From the NCBI RefSeq assembly GCF_013177695.1, contig NZ_WOEY01000110.1, positions 1 through 64,000 of the forward strand: DNA of 64,000 bases. The letters run 5' to 3'. The stretch is from Paraburkholderia solitsugae. GTDB taxonomy: Bacteria > Pseudomonadota > Gammaproteobacteria > Burkholderiales > Burkholderiaceae. Made by a program: the position numbers and the translations under genes. This document shows positions 1-8,478 of the stretch, piece by piece; position 1 is the first letter of the stretch, and each line of letters opens with the position of its first letter. The notes beneath the pieces are model-generated. The model was not told the DNA's origin, made no database searches, and worked only from the letters and a program-made list of their open reading frames with translations.

Positions 1-39
1 CTCGTGCGTCAGGTCTTCGATGTCAGGCATCTTCGTCAT
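1..39 (-). CDS. Possible 5' end of a gene leaving the window on the left
   Basis: On the minus strand an ATG at 39 opens thirteen stop-free codons (MTKMPDIEDLTHE) to the window edge. Only a weak GGA lies ahead of it. The fragment is too short to assign to a family, and it may not be a gene at all. Confidence 0.25.
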   Translation of the reverse strand, partial: MTKMPDIEDLTHE

Positions 40-356
40 GTCCAGCACTATGCAGTGCCTGGCTCCGGTTTACAACTGCTGAATAGTTACGCCGCCGCAA
101 AGAAAGATAAGCAAAGAAAGCGGCTCACACCGCTAATTCTTAAGCGGGTCCCCCGCGCAGTTGCGGTAGTGGTGCATCTGGAATCTGTGTTCTCGCACAT
201 TCGGCGTGAGTGACAAAGGCGTCATTCTTCCGGCGGCGCTGCGCGCGCCGAAGCCTATTTCTCAAACCAGTCGGCAGTTTAGCTTGGTTCCTTCAGCGCG
301 CCACCGGTGGTTCACTTTGCTCAGGTTTGCTTTTTCCCCGCCCCTCCGTTTGTCTC
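40..356. other. Intergenic stretch, possible dispersed repeat
   Basis: No convincing gene is seen. The open frames at 4-213 and 206-421 have no family resemblance and no good ribosome site. Positions about 98-121 hold two near-copies of GCAAAGAAAG. From memory the stretch around 95-260 looks like intergenic sequence that recurs in Burkholderia genomes; that is an impression that needs a self-comparison of the genome. Confidence 0.3.
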
Positions 357-1142
357 TTACGCCCTCTGTACAAATGCCAGGGTTTGCTCCGCTACCGTGT
401 CACGCTCGTTGTCTAGTGTGATCATGTGGTAGCTGTCGGTCAAGCGCACGAAGGTCACTGCGCGGCTTCCCAAGCGCTCGCACACGAATTCCGCAGAGCG
501 GATGCTCGTCACCTCGTCTTCCTCCGAATGCATCACCAAGGTCTCGCATGTTACGCGGCCCAACGCCCGCTTCACCGCGAAGCGCATCCAATCAACCTGT
601 TCGATCGCCGCCAGTGGTACGTACGGATAGTGGACGCCGCTCCCCTTCTGCAAATGGCGGCGGATCAGGTTGCGAATCCGCGTGTTCTTGATGCCAAAGG
701 GCTCGCCCTCGGGTACGCGAATCAGGCGGCGGAGCCCCGGCACGCAGTACATCAGGTAGCGCAACGGACGCAGTCGTGAACCGCCCCAGCCATCAAGGAA
801 CAATGGCGGCGACAGCAGAATCAGGCGCCCCGTCGTCATGCGCTCGCGCGCACTCAACATCAAGGCAAGCAACGCGCCCATCGAAATGCCCGCGACATCC
901 ACACGCTCATAACGTTTAACCAGGTCGCGGTATGTGCGGCTCAGCAGTTGCATGTAGTCGCTCAACGTCACTCGGCTCAACGCGTCAGGGTTCGAACCGT
1001 GGCCCGGCAGCGACGGCAAATGCACGTCGCAACCGATCTGCTCAAACTTGCGGTCGAGCGCGCCGAAATCATGACGCGTGCCTCCCAAACCGTGAATCAT
1101 CAACACGGCATGGCGGGAAAGGGGGGAAACGCGAGCGGACAT
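357..1142 (-). CDS. Alpha/beta hydrolase (carboxylesterase-like)
   Basis: 261 aa, the usual length of a small cytosolic alpha/beta hydrolase. HGLGG near residues 17-21 would form the oxyanion hole. GISMG at 85-89 carries the nucleophile Ser87. An acid in the HSEEDEV segment and His in DSYHM near the C-terminus complete a triad. It resembles monoacylglycerol lipase or carboxylesterase Est30-type enzymes, but the substrate cannot be told. The ATG at 1142 has only a weak CAGG ahead of it. Its upstream region (1143-1260) is cut off from the older upstream DNA by the insertion sequence at 1261, so its native control may be altered. Confidence 0.8.
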   Translation of the reverse strand: MSARVSPLSRHAVLMIHGLGGTRHDFGALDRKFEQIGCDVHLPSLPGHGSNPDALSRVTLSDYMQLLSRTYRDLVKRYERVDVAGISMGALLALMLSARERMTTGRLILLSPPLFLDGWGGSRLRPLRYLMYCVPGLRRLIRVPEGEPFGIKNTRIRNLIRRHLQKGSGVHYPYVPLAAIEQVDWMRFAVKRALGRVTCETLVMHSEEDEVTSIRSAEFVCERLGSRAVTFVRLTDSYHMITLDNERDTVAEQTLAFVQRA

Positions 1143-1348
1143 CGCTAAGCCTGTCGTTGCACAAGCTTGCGATCCTAATCAGCCCCGCCTCACATGACTG
1201 TCGATTTAATACCGCGTTTGTGGAGTTTTGTCGGCCGATATTTCGACGTATTACTCAAGCCTGGACTTTAGACATTTAGCACCCCGATGAGGGGGTGGAA
1301 AAGTAGTTTGGAATTCGAAAAAAGCTTGACATGAACAGGCAGTCGTGA

Positions 1349-1397
1349 GGCCGCCGCGTTGCTTGCGCGAGGTTTTAGCGCAAGCAACGCGGCGGCC
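1349..1397. repeat. 20-bp perfect inverted repeat inside the IS leader
   Basis: Positions 1349-1368 and 1378-1397 are exact complements separated by nine bases (GAGGTTTTA). The hairpin lies between the left IS end and the transposase start at 1433. In transcripts entering from outside it could block read-through or hide the transposase ribosome site; that role is inferred from position. Confidence 0.75.
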
Positions 1398-1432
1398 AAT
1401 GAGGATCGTTTCTGGTCCTCTGCCAATTGCCC

Positions 1433-2707
1433 ATGTCCCTGACTGAACGCACACAGTTTTACCTTCGCGAATGGATCAACGTTCTGCTCACCGCCGTGCC
1501 GCTTCGCTCGCAGGCCTGCTTCATCGAGCTGCTGTGCGGCTGCATGATTTCGCCCGAGGGATGGGTGACCCGAGCGATCTCGGCTGCCGGCGGCACCCGG
1601 CACTGGACGACGTATTACAAGCTCCTGCAGCGCGGCAGCCTGCGCACGGTGCGGCTCGCGCGAGCACTGTTGAAGCTGGTGCTGGCGGTATTGCCCTGCG
1701 ATGTGCTTACCTTGGTCCTGGACGATACGCTGAACATGCGCTGTTCGAAGAAGGCGCCCGGCGTGGCCTGGCGACGCGAACACAGCGGCAAGACCAACCG
1801 GCCGCAATACGTCTGGGCGCAGTGCATCGTGACCCTGGGCGTGAGCGTACTGGGCAATGGCGGCGTCGGCATGGCATTGCCCATCCTCTCGCGCCTGGTT
1901 CCCGACACGGGCAACACCAACAAGCTCAAGATCGCATTGGCACTTGTGCGTGCACTCAGCGGCGTGACCGACAGGCCCATCCGTGTGCTGTTCGACTCGT
2001 GGTTCATGCGCGCGCGGCTGGTCCTGCCGCTGCTGCGCCGGAACATGCATGTCATCGGTCAGGCGCGTATCGATACCGCGCTGTTCCTGCCGCCCGCAAC
2101 GCCCGAGGCGCCCCGGCGTGGACGACCGCGCATCTATGGGGAGCGCCTGACCCGCGAGGCCATCGAAACGTTGCCCGCGTCCGAATTGACGATGAGGCTC
2201 TACGGCAAGGATCAACGCGTGCGCCTGCGCTCGACAGTGGCCGTGGCGCGCTTCCTCAAAGGGACTGCGGTGCGCGCCGTGTGGTGTCAGTTCTACGACG
2301 ACAAACGGCAGTCCTGGACGAAGGCGCGCCTGATGCTGGCCTCCGAAACGGACCTGAGTGCCGAGACGATTACCCAGCTGTATGCCCGCCGCTGGGGGAT
2401 AGAACCGCTGTTCCACAGCCTCAAGCGCTGGTGGGGCATCAACAATCTCTGGCAGCAGACGCGCACCGTGCTCGAGTTGTGGATGCAGATCCGTTCGTGC
2501 GCCTGGACGCTTACCCAGCTGCTCAGCCTGGCGATTGGCGACGCGTTCCCGATGGACAAGATCGCGCCGTGGCGGATCGGCAAGCCCGTCACCGCAGGCC
2601 TCGTCGCCCAATGGCTGCGCCGGGAATTTACCGGACTTGCCTGTCACCTTCCCGTGGGCGGCAAGTCCCAGAAATTCCGCTGGCCCCAGCCGCGTCCCGC
2701 CCCTTGA
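1433..2707 (+). CDS. IS4-family DDE transposase
   Basis: 424 aa from ATG 1433; a TTG at 1427 is an alternative. The DDE catalytic set is visible: Asp in LVLDDTLNMR, Asp in VLFDSWF, and Glu inside YARRWGIEPLFHSLK, which fits exactly the IS4 signature Y-x2-R-x3-E-x6-K. A proline/arginine-rich insert (EAPRRGRPRIYGER) lies between the second Asp and the Glu. The frame is intact and the IS ends are intact, so the element may still be active. A long antisense frame over it is a shadow. Confidence 0.92.
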   Translation: MSLTERTQFYLREWINVLLTAVPLRSQACFIELLCGCMISPEGWVTRAISAAGGTRHWTTYYKLLQRGSLRTVRLARALLKLVLAVLPCDVLTLVLDDTLNMRCSKKAPGVAWRREHSGKTNRPQYVWAQCIVTLGVSVLGNGGVGMALPILSRLVPDTGNTNKLKIALALVRALSGVTDRPIRVLFDSWFMRARLVLPLLRRNMHVIGQARIDTALFLPPATPEAPRRGRPRIYGERLTREAIETLPASELTMRLYGKDQRVRLRSTVAVARFLKGTAVRAVWCQFYDDKRQSWTKARLMLASETDLSAETITQLYARRWGIEPLFHSLKRWWGINNLWQQTRTVLELWMQIRSCAWTLTQLLSLAIGDAFPMDKIAPWRIGKPVTAGLVAQWLRREFTGLACHLPVGGKSQKFRWPQPRPAP

Positions 2708-2832
2708 CTTTCCGTGTGATGCCGCTTCTGCGGCCCCGCACAAACGTTTCATCGCAATCTCGGTCTCGTTCGCTGCTCCACGACCATTCGTCAACCATGG
2801 TCGCGGACTCCGTTCGGGTGTCTAAAGTCCAG

Positions 2833-2909
2833 ACTCAAGCGAAACTCAATTGAAACTCATGCGAAACTCAACGCCAACTCGCCAGAACCTCATCGGCAAC
2901 TCAACCGCG
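2833..2909. repeat. Degenerate 11-bp tandem repeat, seven units
   Basis: Units: ACTCAAGCGAA, ACTCAATTGAA, ACTCATGCGAA, ACTCAACGCCA, ACTCGCCAGAA, CCTCATCGGCA, ACTCAACCGCG. The core is ACTCA...GAA with strict 11-bp spacing. The first eight bases are the right-hand IS target duplication. The array ends 16 bp from the stop of the response regulator gene and, before the IS arrived, lay about 110 bp upstream of the hydrolase start. Confidence 0.75.
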
Positions 2910-2925
2910 ATCGCTGCAAGCGCCT

Positions 2926-3630
2926 TCAATCCCATGCCAGCTTGCTGAACTGATAGCCCTTGCCGCGCACCGTCTTGATCCGCTGCGGGGTGCCGGCGTC
3001 GTCATGCAGCTTGCGGCGCAGCTTGGAAATGCCGCCGTCGATGGTACGGTCAAGCCCGTCGAATTCGATGCCGCGCAGTTGCCGCATCAGCTCGTCGCGG
3101 CTCACCACTTCGCCCGCGCAACTCACCAGCGCCCACAGCAAATCGAATTCGGCCGATGTCAGATCGGGCAGGCTGCCGTCGGGGAGCTTGACCGTGCGGC
3201 TTGCCCGGCTGATCTCGAACTTGCCGAAGGTGTAGCTCTCAGGTTGGCCAGGCTCCGGCGTGCGCGCGGTCACGCGGCGCAGTTGCGCCTTGATGCGCGC
3301 CAACAGCACGCGTGGCTCGACAGGCTTATGCACGTAGTCGTCCGCGCCGAATTCGAGGCCCAGCACTTCGTCGAACTGCTCGTCGCGCGCGGTCACCATG
3401 ATGATCACACCGTCGAATTGCTCGCGCGCCTCGCGGCAAATCTGGAAACCGTCCTTGCCAGGCAGGTTCACGTCGAGAATCACCAGATCCGGGCGGCGCT
3501 TGAGAATGGCTGGCACGGCGTCGTTGCCGTGCAGCACGGTCTCGACTTCGTATTCGTGTTTGCGCAGATAACCGGCGACCAGCGCGGACAGGCGGTCATC
3601 GTCTTCGACAAGCAGGATCCGAAATGGCAT
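2926..3630 (-). CDS. OmpR/RstA-type response regulator (orphan)
   Basis: 234 aa. The receiver domain (about 1-120) has the acidic pocket VEDDD, phospho-acceptor Asp in LVILDVNLPGKDG, Thr in VTARDE and Lys in HKPVEP. A winged-helix DNA-binding domain follows (about 133-232), ending RIKTVRGKGYQFS. It resembles RstA. No histidine kinase is nearby, and the intact IS target duplication argues against a kinase lost by the IS insertion. The gene is divergent from the DUF535 gene, with 218 bp between starts, making that gene a possible target. No clear Shine-Dalgarno precedes ATG 3630. Confidence 0.88.
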   Translation of the reverse strand: MPFRILLVEDDDRLSALVAGYLRKHEYEVETVLHGNDAVPAILKRRPDLVILDVNLPGKDGFQICREAREQFDGVIIMVTARDEQFDEVLGLEFGADDYVHKPVEPRVLLARIKAQLRRVTARTPEPGQPESYTFGKFEISRASRTVKLPDGSLPDLTSAEFDLLWALVSCAGEVVSRDELMRQLRGIEFDGLDRTIDGGISKLRRKLHDDAGTPQRIKTVRGKGYQFSKLAWD

Positions 3631-3848
3631 GGGGCGAATCGTTCTGGGCTGACTGTTTCAATATCAATATGAAAAGACCGCACCCGCCGGCAACGGACGG
3701 ACGGGCTGGCTCGACGCACAGCATAGCGGATGCGCCGCACATCATGCGACACGCTAGACAAAACTCGACAAACACACAAGCAATTCGACACGGACACGCG
3801 ATCCGCGCCACTAGCATCCCCCCGGTTGAAATAGCTCAAGGATCTGCC

Positions 3849-4853
3849 GTGTCGACTGTTTCCAACCAACGGGCTCACGCCCGCTCGCCGTGGTTCGCGA
3901 GAGCCACTGCGTCCTTTGCGGTTATTCAGCAAACCGCTCATGCACTCTATCCCGGCACCAGCATGTTTCATCGCTGGCGGCGCATGCGTCTGTGGCTGCG
4001 CTCGCTGATGTCGTGGCGCTCGACGCAAGTATGGCTCAAACGCTGTGCCATTTCGCCCTTGCACGATCTGGTGCAACGTCATCCCACCGCGCTCGAACGC
4101 ATGCATCGGCCGTTCCTCCATACCCGCTTCAGCCCGCGCGAACGCCTCATGGCGAGCCTCGATCATCACGCGCTGACACAGCAGCGCGTGCCGCAACTCG
4201 CCGCGCGCATCGCCGCAGTCGGCTCGGCGCCGATCGCATCGTTCGAGGTGGGCGCCGAGCGCTGGCATGTGTCGCTCGAGTCGATCGAACAGTTTCAGAA
4301 GGAAGGCGACTGGACCTTGTGCATCCGCGATGCGCGAGACCAGCGCATCGTCTCCTGCACCTTCAGTCTCGCCTATCTCGGCGGTAAAGTGCGGCGGCCA
4401 CGTGTTTGCATCGGCTCCGTGCAGGGCCCGGACACGTCCGTCAACGGCCGCGAACTGTTTCGCGCGCTCACCAAACGGTGGCACGGACTGCGGCCGAAAA
4501 TGCTGGTGATCTACCTTGCGCAATGTGTCGCCGCGGCACTCGATGCGGGCGGTACCTTCATCGTCTCGAAGCAGGCGCACATCTATGCGAACTGGCGCTA
4601 TTGCCTGAGAAAGCGTCGCGTGGCCGCGGACTACGATCGACTGTCGATCGAGTGCGGGGCGCTCGCACGCTGGAACGGCTGGTTCGTCCTCGCACCGCCG
4701 GCGCGCTATCTGGCCGAACGCCAGGGTGACAAGACCGGTGACGCAACCCGCCGCAAGCGTTACGCATTGCGAAGCGCACTCGCCGCGCAGATTCGCATGA
4801 GCGTCACGGCAAGCAAGACGAGCCGACTCTGCGTGCCTCGCGTTGTCGCTTGA
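3849..4853 (+). CDS. DUF535 (VirK/YbjX family) protein
   Basis: 334 aa from GTG 3849, chosen because AAGGA at 3838-3842 stands six bases ahead; upstream in-frame Mets have no such site. The core (ALERMHRPFLHTRFSPRERL, then ISCTF-like and HGLRPKMLVI segments) fits the DUF535 family that includes Escherichia YbjX and Salmonella VirK, linked in enterobacteria to envelope stress and PhoP control. Biochemical function is unknown. The divergent response regulator is a candidate controller, an inference from position only. Confidence 0.72.
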   Translation: MSTVSNQRAHARSPWFARATASFAVIQQTAHALYPGTSMFHRWRRMRLWLRSLMSWRSTQVWLKRCAISPLHDLVQRHPTALERMHRPFLHTRFSPRERLMASLDHHALTQQRVPQLAARIAAVGSAPIASFEVGAERWHVSLESIEQFQKEGDWTLCIRDARDQRIVSCTFSLAYLGGKVRRPRVCIGSVQGPDTSVNGRELFRALTKRWHGLRPKMLVIYLAQCVAAALDAGGTFIVSKQAHIYANWRYCLRKRRVAADYDRLSIECGALARWNGWFVLAPPARYLAERQGDKTGDATRRKRYALRSALAAQIRMSVTASKTSRLCVPRVVA

Positions 4854-5010
4854 ATTCATTGCAATTTTTTATTGACAAGACATGCGACAAAACGGCACAC
4901 TCATTCGCATGTTGACGCACACCTCCATCGCCTTCGCGATTAAAAACCCAACAATGCATGCCACGATCGGCAGGCATTTGGGAGCATGTGCGCGTTAGCA
5001 GTCTGAATCT

Positions 5011-5060
5011 GCAAAACAAGACCCAAAGGCCCCGCCGGTAACGGAAGGGGCCTTTTGTTT
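5011..5060 (+). terminator. Terminator-like hairpin ahead of the DUF2917 gene
   Basis: AAAGGCCCC at 5025-5033 pairs with GGGGCCTTT at 5047-5055, followed by TGTTTTG. The outer CAAAAC/GTTTTG can extend the stem. It lies 45 bp ahead of the DUF2917 start and 170 bp after DUF535, so it may end the DUF535 transcript or attenuate entry into DUF2917. Confidence 0.65.
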
Positions 5061-5104
5061 TGTGGCTGCCTCCTCCGTCCGCCGGCTCGATGACGGAGAG
5101 CAAG

Positions 5105-5485
5105 ATGGATCAGGCAAGCCCGCAGTGCATGGATGACGACTCAAGTCTGTCTGCATATCAACAGAACGAGCATCAGCCGAAAGTAGTCGTACATTTTTCC
5201 GTAGTACCAGGCACAACGCTGACGTGGCGTGTCGATGCCGACAGCACGCTCCGTGTGCACGGCGCGCGCCTATGGCTCACACGCATCAACTCGCCTTACG
5301 ATCATTGGCTCGAACCGGGCAACGCGTTCCGGCTGCAACGCGGCGAACGCGTGTGGCTCAGCACGGATAGCGAACACACCGCGCGCGTGTCGTTGAGTTG
5401 CGCGCTGCCTGCCAGACGTGGTCTCGTCAGGCGTTGGCTGGGACGGCTCGCATGGTTGGACCTTGGCACACCAGCGGCTCGATAG
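5105..5485 (+). CDS. DUF2917 domain protein
   Basis: 126 aa from ATG 5105, preceded by GGAG at 5094-5097; ATG 5090 is an alternative. The central part (VVPGTTLTWRVDADSTLRVHGARLWLTR ... DHWLEPGNAFRLQRGERVWLS) matches the DUF2917 pattern of a small beta-rich fold, often found beside regulators in Burkholderia. No signal peptide or membrane segment is seen. Function is unknown. Confidence 0.65.
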   Translation: MDQASPQCMDDDSSLSAYQQNEHQPKVVVHFSVVPGTTLTWRVDADSTLRVHGARLWLTRINSPYDHWLEPGNAFRLQRGERVWLSTDSEHTARVSLSCALPARRGLVRRWLGRLAWLDLGTPAAR

Positions 5486-5530
5486 CGTGCCCCGCCGTGA
5501 CTCGATGGTCAAACTTTCGACCCGCAGAAA

Positions 5531-5562
5531 AGCAAACACCCCTGCAATGAGGGGTGCTTGCT
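5531..5562. terminator. Bidirectional hairpin terminator
   Basis: AGCAAACACCCCT at 5531-5543 pairs with AGGGGTGCTTGCT at 5550-5562 (12 of 13). On the minus strand the stem is followed by TTTTCTGC. It can serve both DUF2917 and the convergent gene ending at 5684. Confidence 0.7.
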
Positions 5563-5683
5563 GATCAGCCATGCCGGCTCCGAGGCGCCAGGCATGCCGT
5601 GTTGCCCGGTTGCCTGATGTTGCTCAAACGCGGGTTGCCTGAACGCGGACTACCTGAACACGTGCCGCTTACTGGCGTGGCAT

Positions 5684-6256
5684 TTACTGCGGCGTCACCT
5701 GCACGGCCGCTGCCGAAACGAATACCGCGTGAATCGTATCGCCAACCTTGACGCCCTTCAGATCGACGTCCGGTCCAGCGTGGAGCGTTTGTGTCTGATA
5801 GGCGCCGCGCAGCGTGACGAGGCGCTTCTTGTGATCGATCTTCTGCACGGTGGCGAGCACTTCGACCTGACGCGCGGACGCAAAGCCGCCCGAGGCCGGG
5901 GCATACACCTGCGTATCGACGCGTGCACGAATGCCCTTATCCGCACCGGTGACCTTCTCGGCCTTCAGCAACAACGCATTCTTGTACAGCACATCGACCC
6001 GATCGCCGATCTTCAGCTGATCGAAGCCGGCAACTTCCTGGCTCACCAGCACGACCACCGCGTTGCCGCCCGGCCCTTTGAGCGTGAGCGTGCGGGTGCC
6101 CGGATCGATACCGACGATCTCCGCCTTCACATGCACCGGTTGCACTTCGCTGACGATGCCCTGTGCGGCACTGGCCATGGCATCTTGCGCCCACGCCGGT
6201 TGCGCTGCGGCGAAAGCCGCTACCATCAACGCTGCTCCAATCGTCGCTGCCTTCAT
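5684..6256 (-). CDS. Small secreted protein with two beta-rich repeats
   Basis: 190 aa with a classical signal peptide (MKAATIGAALMVAAFAAAQPAWA, cleavage after AWA). The mature part holds two similar halves: AEIVGIDPGTRTLTLKG...LKIGDRVDVLY and ATVQKIDHKKRLVTLRG...VKVGDTIHAVF. Each suggests a small beta-barrel (OB/DUF5666-like) exported to the periplasm. GAGGAG precedes ATG 6256 at good spacing. Function is unknown. Confidence 0.7.
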   Translation of the reverse strand: MKAATIGAALMVAAFAAAQPAWAQDAMASAAQGIVSEVQPVHVKAEIVGIDPGTRTLTLKGPGGNAVVVLVSQEVAGFDQLKIGDRVDVLYKNALLLKAEKVTGADKGIRARVDTQVYAPASGGFASARQVEVLATVQKIDHKKRLVTLRGAYQTQTLHAGPDVDLKGVKVGDTIHAVFVSAAAVQVTPQ

Positions 6257-6696
6257 TTACGCTCTCCTCGAGAAATTGTCCGAACTGGCGTAACGGCGAT
6301 CTGAAACCGCAGGATGCCGATTAACGCCAGGAATGCATACAGCTTCAGGGTGGCAATTACTAAATGGGTACGGCGCGACGATTGTACATGCCTTACAAGA
6401 AGCGAAGATTGTTTATATTGTGATTCTCAAATCAACGGGCGGCATGATAAGAAATGCCGTAGGGCGGTGTCGCAGCGGTATCTTGCCGGTTGACAACACG
6501 GCTTTAACTCTCCCGCCCAGCCATATACGGCGACAATACATTCTATTCATACAGCATTAAACACATACTGTATGGCAGTCCGGCGGTTCATTATTTTTTA
6601 TCGACGGCATTCGCCACAATGCAATCGAAAACCGTCATTAACACCTATTAAACACAAATTCAATAGCCGATTACGGCATGCGCTGCGCCAAATAAA
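6257..6696. other. AT-rich intergenic region
   Basis: About 440 bp of lower GC than the neighbours. The short frames at 6333-6560 and 6572-6805 have no ribosome site or recognisable product. It probably holds the promoter of the secreted-protein gene at its left end. I see nothing else. Confidence 0.4.
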
Positions 6697-6726
6697 ACAG
6701 CCCCGTCGCCTGAGCGAAGGGGCTGT
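6697..6726 (-). terminator. Rho-independent terminator of the thiolase gene
   Basis: ACAGCCCC at 6697-6704 pairs with GGGGCTGT at 6719-6726. Read on the minus strand it is followed by TTTTATT. It lies 90 bp past the thiolase stop. Confidence 0.8.
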
Positions 6727-6815
6727 TCATCATGCGGCCACAGAAGCGCTATACGAGAAGCATCAACGCGAACGACGCTGTGGCACTTCCCTGCACAAAC
6801 GCTAAACCAAAACCA

Positions 6816-8018
6816 TTAAACACGTTCGATAGCGATCGCGATGCCTTGCCCGACGCCGATACACATCGTGCACAGTGCAAAACGGCCCTGCGTGCGGTGC
6901 AGTTGATACATCGCGGTGGTCACCAGACGCGCGCCACTCATGCCGAGCGGGTGGCCGAGCGCGATCGCCCCGCCATTCGGATTCACGCGCGCGTCGTCAT
7001 CCGCGACGCCAAGCGTGCGCAGCACGGCAAGACCTTGCGAGGCGAAGGCTTCGTTCAGTTCGATCACGTCGAACTGATCGATGGTCATGTTCAGGCGAGC
7101 CAGCAATTTCTGCGTGGCAGGCGCCGGGCCGATGCCCATCACGCGCGGCGCGACACCTGCCGTTGCGATACCCAGCACGCGTGCACGCGGTGTGAGGCCG
7201 AAGCGTTTCGCTGTGTCTTCGTTGGCCAGCAGCAACGCCGCCGCGCCGTCGTTCACGCCCGACGCGTTGCCTGCCGTGACGGTGCCGTCCGGGCGCACCA
7301 CGCCCTTCAGTTTGGCGAGCGTTTCAAGGCTGGTTTCGCGCGGGTGTTCGTCTTGCAGCACGGTGATCGGATCGCCCTTCTTCTGCGCGATCGTCACGCC
7401 GACGATTTCCTGCGCGAGCGTGCCGTCACGTTGCGCGCGTGCGGCTTTCTGCTGACTGCGCAGCGCAAACGCGTCCTGATCGGCACGGCTGATCTTGTAG
7501 TCGGTCGCGACGTTTTCGCCGGTCTCCGGCATCGAATCCACACCGTACATCTGCTTCATCAACGGGTTCACGAAACGCCAGCCGATGGTCGTGTCGAAAA
7601 TATCGACCTGGCGCGAAAACGCGCTGGTCACCTTGCCCATCACGAACGGCGCACGGCTCATGCTTTCGACACCGCCGGCCAGCATCAACGCGGCCTCGCC
7701 CGACTTGATCGCGCGCGCGGCGATGCCAACGGCGTCCATGCCCGAGCCGCATAGGCGGTTCACCGTGGAGCCCGGCACGCCTTGCGGCAAACCGGCCAGC
7801 AACAGCGACATGCGCGCGACGTTGCGGTTGTCTTCACCGGCCTGGTTCGCACAGCCGTAGATCACGTCGTCGATCGCGTTCCAGTCGACGTCCTTGTTGC
7901 GCTCCATCAGCGCTTTGAGCGGCACTGCGCCCAGATCGTCGGCGCGAACCGACGACAGCGAACCGGCATAGCGGCCGATGGGGGTGCGAATCGCGTCGCA
8001 CAGGAATGCTTCGGTCAT
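6816..8018 (-). CDS. pcaF: 3-oxoadipyl-CoA thiolase
   Basis: 400 aa from ATG 8018, preceded by CTGGAGAC. The thiolase fold is complete: acyl-accepting Cys90 in VNRLCGSGMDAV, the LNEAFA motif, His in GGAIALGHPLGMSGA and the second catalytic Cys in LCTMCIGVGQG. Opening MTEAFLCDAIRTPIGRYAG and the overall length match PcaF/PaaJ thiolases, which split 3-oxoadipyl-CoA into succinyl-CoA and acetyl-CoA in aromatic catabolism. The other pca genes are not beside it. A paired GAAC motif near 8221 may be its operator. A general acetyl-CoA acetyltransferase is the alternative. Confidence 0.87.
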   Translation of the reverse strand: MTEAFLCDAIRTPIGRYAGSLSSVRADDLGAVPLKALMERNKDVDWNAIDDVIYGCANQAGEDNRNVARMSLLLAGLPQGVPGSTVNRLCGSGMDAVGIAARAIKSGEAALMLAGGVESMSRAPFVMGKVTSAFSRQVDIFDTTIGWRFVNPLMKQMYGVDSMPETGENVATDYKISRADQDAFALRSQQKAARAQRDGTLAQEIVGVTIAQKKGDPITVLQDEHPRETSLETLAKLKGVVRPDGTVTAGNASGVNDGAAALLLANEDTAKRFGLTPRARVLGIATAGVAPRVMGIGPAPATQKLLARLNMTIDQFDVIELNEAFASQGLAVLRTLGVADDDARVNPNGGAIALGHPLGMSGARLVTTAMYQLHRTQGRFALCTMCIGVGQGIAIAIERV

Positions 8019-8220
8019 GTGATGTCTCCAGTTGGTGTGCTGCGTGCGCTGGGCCGCTAGCGGATAGCCGTTAGTGGCGCCGGCTGCCTGGCGCTGGCGC
8101 GAGCCGGATGCTCTGCATCTTCGACCCGGCGATGCGCATGAAAAACGGCCGCATGGCAACCGTCACTTCAATTCAGCTTAGCGCAGGATGGTGAACGATG
8201 GGCCCTGGACGGCGGCCATT

Positions 8221-8259
8221 TGTTCTTTATACGAACACGCGGTCATATATCGAACAACT
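8221..8259. promoter_or_regulatory. Candidate IclR-type (PcaR-like) operator upstream of pcaF
   Basis: TGTTCTTTATACGAACA at 8221-8237 is an inverted repeat of TGTTC/GAACA. A second ATATCGAACA follows at about 8247-8256. The GTTC...GAAC pattern resembles sites of IclR-type beta-ketoadipate regulators. It lies about 200 bp upstream of the pcaF start. The rest of 8019-8478 shows nothing further. Confidence 0.35.
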
Positions 8260-8478
8260 AGGCACGATAATAGGCGTGTGCGCGAAACCATGTCAAGCAA
8301 AGCCAGCCTCGGACCAGGGAATACGCGCAGGCCGGCGACCCCTTTCATGGCAACGTCAACGATATGAAGATTGACGTGCCTATGGAGGCAAACATGCTTC
8401 TATGCCTGCCGGCACAAGGCTCTGGACCGTTCTGCTGCCCAGAATGTCTCTGAAACACCCGCCCTTGCACAGGCGCTA

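Larger units (their letters stand above)
1261..2832 (+). mobile_element. Complete IS4-family insertion sequence (1572 bp)
   Basis: Ends are perfect 14-bp inverted repeats: CTGGACTTTAGACA at 1261-1274 and its complement at 2819-2832. The octamer ACTCAAGC stands directly outside both ends (1253-1260 and 2833-2840), a clean 8-bp target duplication, so the element moved in by simple transposition without deleting flanking DNA. It holds one transposase gene. The target is the first unit of an 11-bp tandem repeat lying between the response regulator and the hydrolase. Confidence 0.93.

Noticed and set aside
1268..2794. 508-aa minus-strand frame across the IS element
   Set aside because: It is the antisense shadow of the transposase in high-GC DNA, with no family motif.
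2833..2909. CRISPR-like array
   Set aside because: Units are 11 bp, contiguous and without spacers, and no cas gene is present.
3480..4859. 459-aa minus-strand frame
   Set aside because: It overlaps both the response regulator and DUF535 genes in other frames and has no recognisable domain.
5630..5659. 15-bp repeat GCGG(G/A)(T/C)T(G/A)CCTGAAC, two copies
   Set aside because: Only two imperfect units; too little to call an array.
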